64,000 nucleotides of DNA from Oscillospiraceae bacterium (GTDB taxonomy: Bacteria; Bacillota; Clostridia; Oscillospirales; Oscillospiraceae). Below, piece by piece: positions 53,399 to 62,181 of this stretch. The notes under the pieces were generated by a model. The model saw only the letters and a list, made by a program, of their open reading frames with translations, was not told where the DNA came from and searched no databases. Location of the stretch: NCBI GenBank assembly GCA_030625685.1, contig DAOUQJ010000008.1, positions 1 through 64,000 on the forward strand. The letters are read 5' to 3'. The position numbers were made by a program, and so were the translations under genes. Positions within the stretch are counted from its first letter, which is position 1. Every line of letters starts with the position of its first letter.

Positions 53399-54112
53399 AT
53401 GTTTACTATTGCAATATGTGATGATGATAAGCTAGTTTCAAAAAAAATTGAGCAGATTATCATGGAAAGAAAACTATATAAGGAAAATGTCTATATTGAA
53501 TCTTTTTTAAGTGGAAAGGAATTGCTTGAAACATTAAAAAGAGGAGAACAGTTTGATTTAATATTTTTAGATATTCAAATGCAAGAAGTGGATGGGGTTG
53601 TTTTAGGGAAGAAGATTCGTGAAGAATTAAAAAATGATATTACTCAAATTGCATATATATCTATCAGAGAAGATTATGCAATGCAGTTGTTCGAGAATAG
53701 ACCAATTGATTTTTTAATTAAACCAGTATCTGAAGACAAAGTTTGTAAAATTGTAGATAAAGCAATGGAACTTTCTAATAAGGGTACATTTTATTTTGTT
53801 TGGGAATCAAGAAAAATGAAATATCAAGTGTCTTATAACAAAATTATCTATTTTTCAAGTAAAGCACGGATTGTAAATATATATATGGCTGACGATATTG
53901 GAGAATGCTATGAGAAGCTTGATGATATTGAGGGTCGTATTGTAAGTGATGACTTTGTGAGGATTCATAAGTCTTTTTTGGTGAATCGTCACTTTGTTTC
54001 AGAGTGGCGATATGATGTCGTCAAACTAACAAATGGAATGGTTCTCTCAATTAGCAAACAATATAGAAAATCAGTGCGGGAACAGTTATTGAAGTTGGGA
54101 GGTGCAAAATAA
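53399..54112 (+). CDS. LytTR-family response regulator of the agr locus (AgrA-like)
   Basis: A 237-residue protein with a receiver domain (ICDDD 6-10, phospho-acceptor Asp58 in FLDIQMQEVDG, Lys in FLIKPVSE) and a LytTR domain (about 130-235: the segment IYFSSKARIVNIYMADD, then FVRIHKSFLVNRHFV). It activates transcription on phosphorylation by the kinase encoded directly behind it (TAA-TTG junction). GGAGGGAG precedes the ATG. Confidence 0.94.
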   Translation: MFTIAICDDDKLVSKKIEQIIMERKLYKENVYIESFLSGKELLETLKRGEQFDLIFLDIQMQEVDGVVLGKKIREELKNDITQIAYISIREDYAMQLFENRPIDFLIKPVSEDKVCKIVDKAMELSNKGTFYFVWESRKMKYQVSYNKIIYFSSKARIVNIYMADDIGECYEKLDDIEGRIVSDDFVRIHKSFLVNRHFVSEWRYDVVKLTNGMVLSISKQYRKSVREQLLKLGGAK

Positions 54113-55375
54113 TTGATTATCGGTATTAATGAAATGATATATTTGGCATCGAATGCATTTAGAGTTTATGTTCTATTTATGTTGATTCATAGTTTTTATG
54201 CAAAAAAAGAACTCCATACAGGAGTGGAAATGGGCAGTTATTGCGTATTTTATCTTGTAAATAGTGTCGTTTTTTTATTATTTAATTCAACATTTGTAAA
54301 TCTATTTGTTAATGTTTTTGGACTTCTGTCTATTACATACTTGTATATAGGGAAAATTTATCAAAAAATCCTGCTCACTGTATTTGTATTTGTTTTGAAT
54401 TTTGCAGTGGAAAGCCTTGTTTATATCCTTATAGTTTCTAGCGTTAGTGATGATTCATTCGCGCTGATTAGTGTTTTATCAAATTTAGTGTTTTTCTTTG
54501 TAGCTTTAATCATACAAAAGTTATTAGCCGTAAAGAAAGGATTTCATATGCCTTTGTTACATTGGCTTGCTTTTTTTCTCATTCCAGTTGCAAGCATTAT
54601 CTTAACACATAATATAATTATATCGGATATTTTAATTCAGAGAAAAATAAGTTGTGTATTTGCAGTTTTGTGTATCAATCTTTTGATATTCTATTTGTAT
54701 GATAGACTAATTGATTCATATGGAAAAGAGATTGAGAGGGCGATGTTAAATGTACAAAATCGTGCTTTTCAGAATCAATTTGCTCTTATAAAGGAAACGA
54801 ATAAAAGAGAGAATATTTTAAGGCACGACTATGAAAATCATATGCGTTGGATACAGAGTATGTCTACTAATAATGAAAGTGTTGTGCAATATATTCAAGA
54901 TCAATTACAATTTACGAAAATGGATGGAGAATTCGTCAGAACAGGGAACTTAGAAGTGGATAGTGTTTTAAATTACAAACTTGCAATGGCTGTTCATATG
55001 GGAGCAAAGGTAGTACATGATATTAAGCTGCCTACCTCTTTAGCGATTAGTTCATTTGATTTGAACACTGTATTGAGTAATGCATTGGATAATGCCATAG
55101 AAGCAATCGCAGAATCTGAGGATAAGTGGTTGCGAATAAGAATACTGTATAACCAGGGTGTGTTGTATTTTGAACTGAAAAATTCACATAAAAATACAAT
55201 TAAAAAAATCGCAGGACTTCCGAAAACCACGAAGTTACAGCCCATCAATCATGGAATTGGGCTAAAGAGTATTCAAACCGTTTTAGAAAAGAATGATGGA
55301 CAAATGAATATCAATTATGACAAGGATCACTTTAGCTTGTCAGTTATAATGTATGAAAAAAGCGCCTGTTTTTGA
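54113..55375 (+). CDS. Peptide-sensing GHKL histidine kinase of the agr locus (AgrC-like)
   Basis: A 420-residue protein with about six membrane segments (1-195), the H-box LRHDYENHM (His238), then the N-box NALDNAIEAI and G-box GIGLKSIQTVLEKNDG. It is the expected receptor of the peptide made from the agrD gene 135 bases downstream. The start is TTG immediately after the regulator's stop, with GGGAGGTG upstream. A terminator hairpin begins inside its last codons, which separates its transcript from agrDB. Confidence 0.94.
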   Translation: MIIGINEMIYLASNAFRVYVLFMLIHSFYAKKELHTGVEMGSYCVFYLVNSVVFLLFNSTFVNLFVNVFGLLSITYLYIGKIYQKILLTVFVFVLNFAVESLVYILIVSSVSDDSFALISVLSNLVFFFVALIIQKLLAVKKGFHMPLLHWLAFFLIPVASIILTHNIIISDILIQRKISCVFAVLCINLLIFYLYDRLIDSYGKEIERAMLNVQNRAFQNQFALIKETNKRENILRHDYENHMRWIQSMSTNNESVVQYIQDQLQFTKMDGEFVRTGNLEVDSVLNYKLAMAVHMGAKVVHDIKLPTSLAISSFDLNTVLSNALDNAIEAIAESEDKWLRIRILYNQGVLYFELKNSHKNTIKKIAGLPKTTKLQPINHGIGLKSIQTVLEKNDGQMNINYDKDHFSLSVIMYEKSACF

Positions 55376-55396
55376 CCAAAAAACAGGCATTTTTTA
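55364..55396 (+). terminator. Terminator between agr kinase and agrD
   Basis: GCCTGTTTTT / AAAAAACAGGC with loop GACC and ATTTTTT behind; it overlaps the kinase stop codon. Confidence 0.85.
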
Positions 55397-55400
55397 CATG

Positions 55401-55430
55401 TTTGTCAAAGCAGGTGGTAAATTTGTTAAT
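55401..55430 (+). promoter_or_regulatory. Putative LytTR direct repeat upstream of agrD
   Basis: TTTGTCAAA (55401-55409) and TTTGTTAAT (55422-55430) are spaced 21 bases, the usual spacing of LytTR half-sites; the second copy fits GTTNA well. They lie between the terminator and the agrD start, where autoinduction would act. Confidence 0.4.
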
Positions 55431-55510
55431 ATTCTTCATAACTTATGCATTCTAGAAACAATCTTTGTATTGATGATAGAAGCATACAAATATTGAAGGA
55501 GTATGTAATT

Positions 55511-55666
55511 ATGAAAAAATTTGTTGACAAACAATTCATTAAATTCGGCTCACATTTGGCTAGTTTAGCTCTAGTATTTGCAGCTATAGCAGCAAATACA
55601 GCTTGTTGTTATTGGGTTCATCAACCTGAATTTCCGATTGAAATGAAAAAATTGCGTAAATTTTAA
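55511..55666 (+). CDS. agrD: Cyclic lactone autoinducer peptide precursor (AgrD)
   Basis: A 51-residue peptide: an amphipathic leader (MKKFVDKQFIKFGSHLASLALVF), the core AANTACCYWVH (27-37) and the conserved cleavage region QPEFP (38-42), followed by an acidic-basic tail. This is the AgrD plan. AgrB should cut before Gln38 and join Cys33 or Cys32 to the last residue; a five-residue ring from Cys33 to His37 (CYWVH) is the likely product. Start at 55511, AAGGAG upstream. The frame also opens earlier but without support. Confidence 0.92.
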   Translation: MKKFVDKQFIKFGSHLASLALVFAAIAANTACCYWVHQPEFPIEMKKLRKF

Positions 55667-55668
55667 CA

Positions 55669-56250
55669 ATGAAATGCTATTCTGAACAATTAGTTAATTT
55701 GATGGAGCGTACTGGTAGTATAAATAGTGAAGAGAGAGAACTCTATTTATATGGAATTCGACAATTTATAAATGTATTATCAAATTTTCTGATTACTGTA
55801 GTAATTGCTTTATGGATGGATTTATTCATTGAAAGCATAAATTTACAGATTTCTTTTTTGCCCTTACGTATTCACGCAGGAGGATATCATGCAAATACGA
55901 AAATAAAATGCAATTTGTTTTCATTTTCTTTGGTAGTATTATCGTTATTCTTAATTAAATATATTGAGTGGAATTATTTATTTAGTTTAGGCATGCTTGT
56001 TTTTGCTGTAGGTATAATAATTGCATGGGCACCATTAGAAGACTCAAATAAACCTCTTGATTCAACAGAAATTGTAGTGTATAGAAAGAGAACAAGAACT
56101 ATTTTGTTATTAAATATATTAGTAGTACTTATTAGTTTTTTTTCAAATATAGTTATGATTTATAGCAGTATCACAGTCGGTGTATTTATGGTCGCAGTGT
56201 TATTATTATCTAGCAAAATACGGGATTATAGAGCCGAATTGAAAAGATGA
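55669..56250 (+). CDS. agrB: AgrB family peptide-processing membrane protease
   Basis: A 193-residue protein with five or six membrane segments. The active site HAGGYHANTKIKC holds His74 and Cys81, spaced seven residues as in S. aureus His77/Cys84. It cuts AgrD at its C-terminal region and cyclises it. It starts 2 bases after the agrD stop, with no ribosome-binding site of its own, so translation depends on agrD. It ends the locus. Confidence 0.94.
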   Translation: MKCYSEQLVNLMERTGSINSEERELYLYGIRQFINVLSNFLITVVIALWMDLFIESINLQISFLPLRIHAGGYHANTKIKCNLFSFSLVVLSLFLIKYIEWNYLFSLGMLVFAVGIIIAWAPLEDSNKPLDSTEIVVYRKRTRTILLLNILVVLISFFSNIVMIYSSITVGVFMVAVLLLSSKIRDYRAELKR

Positions 56251-56356
56251 AATATGCAATCAAGTTGTACAATGAAAATGTAGGAAAAATGAATTTGTGA
56301 TACAAAATAACCATTAACCAAGTTTGAAATGTCGAAGACTAGCTGGGAGAACAGTC

Positions 56357-56605
56357 ATGAATAATAGTAATCCAATAAAATATGAGTTAACTACATCGAA
56401 ATGTAAAACCGACGGTGTAGTAGGAGAACCAGTATATGGTGTCAAAGCATTGTTATCAGTGAATGAACACAATAACATAGTAGAATATAAAGATGTAAGC
56501 TGTAAGAAGGATATTGTTGAGTATTTTATTAGTTTGATTAACAGATGTGAAGTTTCTCTTGAGCATCTGTATGATGTAGTGGAAGATTACATAGCGGAGA
56601 AGTAA
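56357..56605 (+). CDS. DUF6514 family small protein
   Basis: An 82-residue protein (MNNSNPIKYELTTSKCKTDGVVGEP) with the DUF6514 pattern YGVKALLSVNEHNNIVEYKDVSCKKDIVEYFISLINRCEVS. The function is unknown. The ATG at 56357 is preceded by CTGGGAGAAC; the frame opens 11 codons earlier without a site. It lies just behind agrB on the same strand, 106 bases away, so it may belong to the agr transcript or stand alone. Confidence 0.8.
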   Translation: MNNSNPIKYELTTSKCKTDGVVGEPVYGVKALLSVNEHNNIVEYKDVSCKKDIVEYFISLINRCEVSLEHLYDVVEDYIAEK

Positions 56606-57033
56606 TTGAGAACATTTGCTTACTTTTGATATGTTTATCGGTTTACTAGTGATGTTAAAAAACTCAAGTCCATGCATGTGTGTATATTTCTCGCGAAGTT
56701 ACACTTGCATGGGCTTGACTTATTTGTAAAATTGTCGATTTATATTGGATATAAATGAAGATATTGTGATAAGTATGAGTGATTTTATCTGCGCGTATGA
56801 AATGTGAACATAAGGAGATATTTCAGAAATGTTTCAATGAAATATAGTAATTCATTTTCTGGTAAGAGGTATATTTTTTGAATTGAACTCGGAAGAACAT
56901 TTATTAAACGATAGAGGTGTACTTGTCTTTGTATTCTATAAATGGTATTATAAAAAAACATAATACCATTTGAAAATTATATAAGGAGCAACATAGTTTG
57001 CATAATGATGTGTTTAAGGAAAAGGAATGAACA
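56606..57033. other. Intergenic stretch with two hairpins
   Basis: No gene. At 56664-56720 TCAAGTCCATGCA-GTGT pairs with ACAC-TGCATGGGCTTGA (probable terminator of DUF6514). At 56940-56971 AAATGGTATTAT / ATAATACCATTT is a perfect 12-bp stem with an 8-base A-rich loop and no T-run, in the leader of the next gene. Confidence 0.7.
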
Positions 57034-57402
57034 ATGGATAGAAATGAGATTCGAGAATATTTACTAAGTAAAAAAGGTGTGACGGAAGAAACACCGTTTA
57101 ATATTCCTGTTCCTGTATATAAGATAGCAGGAAAAATGTATGCACTGCTCAACATACATGAAGCAAATCGTTTAAGTATTAATCTTAAGTACCCGAAAGA
57201 AGATATTGAAGCGTTGCGTTCTGCGTATCATGATATTGTGCCTGGATATCATATGAATAAGAATAATTGGAATACCGTATATTTAGATGGCAGTTTAAAA
57301 GATGAGTTTATTAGAGAACTTGTAGATATATCCTATCAACTCATTTTTCAAAACTTGACGAAAAAAAAGCAAAATGAAATACTCAACTCAAGTAAAGATT
57401 AA
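57034..57402 (+). CDS. MmcQ/YjbR family DNA-binding-fold protein
   Basis: A 122-residue protein. REYLLSKKGVTEETPF at the N-terminus, KMYALL, then SINLKYPKEDIEALRSAY and YHMNKNNWNTVYLDG are the family signatures (MmcQ/YjbR, CyaY-like fold). DNA binding is reported for the fold; the role is unknown. AAAGGAATGAACA precedes the ATG. It is a single gene followed by a hairpin. Confidence 0.92.
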   Translation: MDRNEIREYLLSKKGVTEETPFNIPVPVYKIAGKMYALLNIHEANRLSINLKYPKEDIEALRSAYHDIVPGYHMNKNNWNTVYLDGSLKDEFIRELVDISYQLIFQNLTKKKQNEILNSSKD

Positions 57403-57802
57403 TGCTGCTATGTTGCGTGTTCGAAATTTTGTGATATGAATAGATGAAACATGCTCTTTGTGGGGAAGACTCCACAAAGAGCATATTAATTATAAAAAGA
57501 AAAGGATTTGGCTTGTTTTTTTATCTTATTATTGTGGTTCAAAATCATTTAGGATATCAGCAGTAAGAGCGGGTAGTTAAATTACTTTTGATATTGGATA
57601 ATTGAATGAAAAGCAGAAGGCAAAGACATATAATAAGAATAATAGTATTATTCACTTTTGCTCATATGTGTATTAATGTTAAGACATGGCACTTCACTTG
57701 CTTTTGATTGATACTGTGAAAAATGTTAAGAACAATTGAAAAGTATGGTTTCATGTTAGGTTTAGCCAAAAAGTTAATCTGATAATGTTTGGAGGTAAAT
57801 AT
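57403..57802. other. Intergenic stretch before the PEP-utilising enzyme
   Basis: No gene. At 57451-57484 ATGCTCTTTGTGG / CCACAAAGAGCAT is a perfect hairpin without a strong T-run. The remainder is AT-rich. Confidence 0.6.
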
Positions 57803-60034
57803 ATGCTTTATAGTATTGGTGAACTAAAGATGCTGGATAAGAATGAAGTAGGGGGAAAGGCAAGTAGTTTAAATACACTGAAATATCACGGCTTGCCTGT
57901 TCCAAATGGAATTATTTTAAACGACGAGTACTTTCAAACAGAGGATCAAATAAGTTTTGTGAAAAAAATGGACAATAAAAAACGCTATGCGGTTCGCTCA
58001 AGTGCTATAGATGAAGATGGGACAAAATTTTCCTTTGCAGGAATGCAAGATACATATTTGAATGTTTCAGTGTCTGAGTTAGAAGAGATGGTGGATAAGT
58101 GTTACCAATCACAATTTTCAGAGCGTGCTGTTTCGTATAGAGACTCCATGGGGCTACCACCATCTAAAGGTATGGCTGTAGTAGTACAAGAAATGGTGCA
58201 TGCGGATATAGCTGGTGTAGTTTTCACACAAAATCCACTGAATAATCGTTTAGATGAAATGCTAATTGAAATTGTAGAAGGATTGGGAGAAGGGTTAGTT
58301 TCAGGACAAGAAACGCCAACGACTTATACAATAAATAGAAAGTTGGGCAATGTAAAAAGTGTGAATGTACATGGACAGACATTAAGTGAACGTTTAATTC
58401 AAGATGTTGTTGCTTATGCAGATGAGATTGAGAAATTATTTAATGTTTCGCAAGACATTGAATTTGCACTTAAAGATGGAAAAGTATATATTTTGCAGGC
58501 GCGTCCAATCACAACGGTTACAAAAGTACCTATTCAAATGAGGGACGGAAATAGACTATACATATCTTTTGGGCATATACAGAATATGACCTATCCATTT
58601 ACACCAATTGGAGCTGAAATGATTTGCAAAATGTTTTCTTATCAAAACCATCCTTTTCTCAAAGGAAGGCTTTTGTATAATGAGGAGTTTTTGTTTGCAG
58701 ATATTACAGAAATGGTTAAAACGCCTTCGGTTATATTTAAAAAAGTGGAAAAAGTGTTGGGTTATATAAACTTCGAATTGCCTGAAATAGCTAGGGAATT
58801 TAGAAAAATTGAGACAAAGAGAAGCGTTCCACCTGCTTTTATGCTGAAAGTGGTAGGAAAGATGTTACAAAAGGTCTGGAATCTTTCAAGAAAAGAACCT
58901 TCGGCTGTCCCGATGTTGAAGTTTTTAGATAACCATTTAGAAACATACAAAGAGTATGAAGAAATTGAACTCATGAAAAATCAGAGCAATATAATATTTC
59001 CAATATTTAAATTCTGCTTGCCATATCTTTTGCTGGGCATGCTTAGCTTTTTGCATGTTAAAAATCTATTTGAAAAATATGGACTGAATATGGAGGATTT
59101 TCATAAGTTGATTGCTGGAGCTACAGGGAATGTGACGACAGAAATGGGACTATTATATGATGATGTGTTGCTCAATGTTGGTACTGAAAAAGGTGAAGCT
59201 CTATTTCGTGAATATGTTGAGAAATATGGAATGAGAGTGGATGGAGAAATTGATTTAGGAAGAGCTAGACCTTGTGAAGATATTGATTCATTTAAAGTGC
59301 GGACATTTGCCTTAGCAAAAGAGCATAGTGGCATATCGCTTAGAGTAGAGCATCAGAATAAGGCGAAAGAAGCAGATGCGATTATTCAAAAGTTGAATGA
59401 TGAGTTATCAGCGAAGCAGTACAAGAAAATTAGTAAATGGATTGACTATATGTTAGGCTATTTTGTGTTGCGCGAACATCCCAAATATTATTTAATTCGA
59501 GTGTTCAATGAGTATCGAAAGCTAATTAATACACCATTTATGACATTTGCAGAACAATATGGATGCAAAGCTGAAAACAGTGTTTTAATTGAGCGCAAAA
59601 AGATGTATGATGAAGCATTTCAAAAAAAGCCGCCTTTAGCAATGTGTCAAAATGGACTAATATTAAAGCCGTCCAATCAGAGTTTTGCGGATGGGATACG
59701 AGGGTATGGTGTGTCAAGTGGGACTGTGACAGGTAAAGTGCGTGTGATTTCTAACATGGGTGATGATGTAGTTAGAGAAGGAGAGATATTAGTCACCCAT
59801 TTTACTGATCCAGGGTGGACACCTATGATGGCAAAGGCATGTGGGTTTGTCATTGAAGTAGGTGGTATGATGACGCATGGTGCAATTGTAGCAAGAGAAT
59901 ATGGGATACCGGCTGTCGTTGGTTTAGAAAATGCAGTGAATAGATTCCGAACGGGAGATGTCATAAAGATGAATGGTGGTACAGGAGAAATTGAGATTAT
60001 TTCAAGAGTTGATGGTGATAAAGAAGAAGTATAG
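57803..60034 (+). CDS. PEP synthase/rifampicin phosphotransferase-like enzyme
   Basis: A 743-residue protein. The ATP-grasp domain (1 to about 250) has GGKASSLNTLKYHGLPVPNG, RSSAIDEDG and the QARPITTV end. A middle domain (about 255-610) opens with SFGHIQNMTYPFTPIG, as in rifampicin phosphotransferases. A C-terminal phospho-carrier domain holds MMTHGAIVAREYG with the expected His692. The PEP-binding barrel of true PEP synthase is missing, so Rph-like substrate phosphorylation is likelier. Rph proteins are about 860 residues, this one shorter. GGAGG precedes the chosen ATG. The substrate is unknown. Confidence 0.88.
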   Translation: MLYSIGELKMLDKNEVGGKASSLNTLKYHGLPVPNGIILNDEYFQTEDQISFVKKMDNKKRYAVRSSAIDEDGTKFSFAGMQDTYLNVSVSELEEMVDKCYQSQFSERAVSYRDSMGLPPSKGMAVVVQEMVHADIAGVVFTQNPLNNRLDEMLIEIVEGLGEGLVSGQETPTTYTINRKLGNVKSVNVHGQTLSERLIQDVVAYADEIEKLFNVSQDIEFALKDGKVYILQARPITTVTKVPIQMRDGNRLYISFGHIQNMTYPFTPIGAEMICKMFSYQNHPFLKGRLLYNEEFLFADITEMVKTPSVIFKKVEKVLGYINFELPEIAREFRKIETKRSVPPAFMLKVVGKMLQKVWNLSRKEPSAVPMLKFLDNHLETYKEYEEIELMKNQSNIIFPIFKFCLPYLLLGMLSFLHVKNLFEKYGLNMEDFHKLIAGATGNVTTEMGLLYDDVLLNVGTEKGEALFREYVEKYGMRVDGEIDLGRARPCEDIDSFKVRTFALAKEHSGISLRVEHQNKAKEADAIIQKLNDELSAKQYKKISKWIDYMLGYFVLREHPKYYLIRVFNEYRKLINTPFMTFAEQYGCKAENSVLIERKKMYDEAFQKKPPLAMCQNGLILKPSNQSFADGIRGYGVSSGTVTGKVRVISNMGDDVVREGEILVTHFTDPGWTPMMAKACGFVIEVGGMMTHGAIVAREYGIPAVVGLENAVNRFRTGDVIKMNGGTGEIEIISRVDGDKEEV

Positions 60035-60046
60035 TAGATATTCATT

Positions 60047-60084
60047 AAAAAATGCTCTCCATATAGTTGGAGAGCGTTTTTTTA
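60047..60084. terminator. Bidirectional terminator between PEP-utilising enzyme and crotonase
   Basis: AAAAAATGCTCTCC / GGAGAGCGTTTTTTT between convergent genes. Confidence 0.9.
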
Positions 60085-60861
60085 GCGATTGATAAATGGA
60101 TTGGGAGCGGTTTTGTTAATAAAAGATTGCATTCCATTTTGTTTATCTTCCGAGGCTTGCGCTCTTGAAAATAGTTGAGATTCGATGAGTAATCCAGTTT
60201 CAATATCAGTTTCAAGGGCTTTATTTACTGCGGATTTGATGCAACGAAGAGCAAAGGGTGCTTTTGCTGTGAGATCGTTTGCGAGCATTGTAGCTTCGTT
60301 TATAAGTTCATTTTTCGGTACGGCCTTGAGTGCAATGCCTAGTTCCATGGCTTCAGCGGCAGAAATATGTCGACCTGTCATCAAAATCTCTTTTGCTCGC
60401 ATAGCACCAACGATACGAGGAAGTAGTTGGGTTCCGCCAAAACCATTGGTTGAACCTAGGTTGATGGATGGAATTGCGATTTTCGCGGTGTCAGATAAAA
60501 AAGCAAAATCACTAGCTAGAATGATTTCCATGCCACCGCCGAGTGCATAACCATGTGCTGCAGTGATAATTGGCATTCTAGCGTTTCGCATGGCGCGAAT
60601 GAGTTCTTGTCCCACTCGACTAAAATCGTAAGAAGTGTAGCCGTCTAGTTTGATTTCTTCTTTAATATTGCCACCAGCAGAAAATGCCTTTTCACCAGCC
60701 GCATTGATGATGATACATAAGACGTCGTGGTTGTACTCAGCTTCTTTGATTTGAGTTGTGAGTTCTTTCACAAGGTCTAATGTCAGTGTGTTGAGTTTTT
60801 CTGGACGATTTAAAGTGAGTGTCAAAATATTATTGTTTAATTGGGATAAAAGTTCAGACAT
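60082..60861 (-). CDS. Enoyl-CoA hydratase/isomerase (crotonase) family protein
   Basis: A 259-residue protein starting MSELLSQLNNNILTLTLNRPEKLNTL. GEKAFSAGGNIKE and AAHGYALGGGMEIILASDF give the CoA-binding and oxyanion-hole regions. Glu112 matches crotonase Glu144; the second catalytic Glu (PEI) is Ser132 here (PSINLGSTNGFGG), so hydration is doubtful and isomerase or other activity is possible. The start at 60861 follows AAAGGAAAA. The frame opens upstream into folC; it is 31 bases behind folC. Confidence 0.9.
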   Translation of the reverse strand: MSELLSQLNNNILTLTLNRPEKLNTLTLDLVKELTTQIKEAEYNHDVLCIIINAAGEKAFSAGGNIKEEIKLDGYTSYDFSRVGQELIRAMRNARMPIITAAHGYALGGGMEIILASDFAFLSDTAKIAIPSINLGSTNGFGGTQLLPRIVGAMRAKEILMTGRHISAAEAMELGIALKAVPKNELINEATMLANDLTAKAPFALRCIKSAVNKALETDIETGLLIESQLFSRAQASEDKQNGMQSFINKTAPNPFINR

Positions 60862-60892
60862 GGTTATTTTCCTTTCTTGGAACGAAGGTTTA

Positions 60893-62170
60893 TTAATTTC
60901 TTTCGAAAATTGAGAGCAAAATGGGACGCGCATTTGAAGCTAAATATAATGAGCCACAAACGAGCATGCAGTCATCACTAGTAAGTGTTGGGGTTAGGGT
61001 TGAAAGTGCAGTTTCGATGTCTTCGAAGCAAGAGATATTATCGCAATATTGTTTGGCAGTTTCTGCTAATTGATTTTTAGATAATGCGCGTGGATTGTCA
61101 AGCGATACAGCTACAAAATGTTGAGAGAGGGGAGCTAAGAGGGAAACGATGCTCTCGTATTCTTTGTCTGATAAAACGCCCATGACAATGGTGAGTCGTT
61201 TTAATGGGATGTGAGTTATGGCATTATACAAAGCTTTTGCAGAATGGGGGTTGTGTGCTCCGTCAAGTAGTATTAGTGGGGCTGTATGGATGCGTTCTAA
61301 TCTTGCTGGAATAAAAGCATGTTCAATGCCATATTGAATGGCGGTTTGTGGAATATTAAAACCTAGAGTAGCAAGCTTGGTTGCAGCCTCAATGGCAGTA
61401 ATGGAATTGTATACTTGGAATTCTCCAGGAAGCGATTTTTGATAGCTATGTTCTTTGTATGTGAATTGACATTGAAATACGTCGTGATTGGTAATGCTCA
61501 GAGCCGAAAGACTGGGCACTATTAATTCGCTAGCGTATTGATGACATTGTTTTTCCAGAACACGTAATGCGGTTTCATCTTGCAGTGGATATGAGATGGT
61601 GGTACCACCCTTGATAATACCTGCTTTTTCAAATGCCACTTGCTCTAAGGTGTTTCCTAACACAGATGTGTGGTCAAGGTTGATTGCTGTAATGATTTGG
61701 ATTAGTGGGGATGCAATGACGTTGGTTGCATCAAAACGACCACCTAGTCCTACTTCTAAACATATGATATTACACTGCTTGCGATGGAACCATTCAAAGG
61801 CGATGGCTGTTTCAATTTCGAATTGGGTGAGAGGAGTATCCGCGAGTGTGTCAATACATTGATAGACAAATTGAGCACATTGTGTAAATTCGTGTTCAGA
61901 AATCATCTGGCCATTGACTTGCATTCGTTCACGAAAGCAAAGTACATATGGACTTATGAAAAGTCCAGTTTGATAGCCACTTTTTTGTAAGATAGTAGAT
62001 AACATAGTTGAAGTGGAACCTTTTCCATTTGTGCCAGCAATATGAACGAATTTGAGGTGCTCTTGTGGATTGTTCATTACTTGTAATAAAGCCTTAATCC
62101 GATCTAGACCAAGTTGCATACCGAATACTGAAGTGGATTGCAGTTTATGAAGTGCTTTCTTGTAATTCAT
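60893..62170 (-). CDS. folC: Folylpolyglutamate/dihydrofolate synthase
   Basis: A 425-residue protein with HIAGTNGKGSTSTMLSTIL (P-loop), EVGLGGRFDATNVI (Mg-binding motif) and LLDGAHNPHSAKALY, all FolC signatures. It adds glutamate to folates and, in bifunctional forms, makes dihydrofolate from dihydropteroate. The start is the ATG at 62170 after AAAGGA; a GTG upstream would place that site inside the gene. It follows the folBK gene by 11 bases. Confidence 0.95.
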   Translation of the reverse strand: MNYKKALHKLQSTSVFGMQLGLDRIKALLQVMNNPQEHLKFVHIAGTNGKGSTSTMLSTILQKSGYQTGLFISPYVLCFRERMQVNGQMISEHEFTQCAQFVYQCIDTLADTPLTQFEIETAIAFEWFHRKQCNIICLEVGLGGRFDATNVIASPLIQIITAINLDHTSVLGNTLEQVAFEKAGIIKGGTTISYPLQDETALRVLEKQCHQYASELIVPSLSALSITNHDVFQCQFTYKEHSYQKSLPGEFQVYNSITAIEAATKLATLGFNIPQTAIQYGIEHAFIPARLERIHTAPLILLDGAHNPHSAKALYNAITHIPLKRLTIVMGVLSDKEYESIVSLLAPLSQHFVAVSLDNPRALSKNQLAETAKQYCDNISCFEDIETALSTLTPTLTSDDCMLVCGSLYLASNARPILLSIFERN

Positions 62171-62181
62171 GTTAGATCCTT

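Noticed and set aside
60185-60550. Plus-strand frame inside the crotonase gene
   Set aside because: Antisense shadow of a conserved enzyme.
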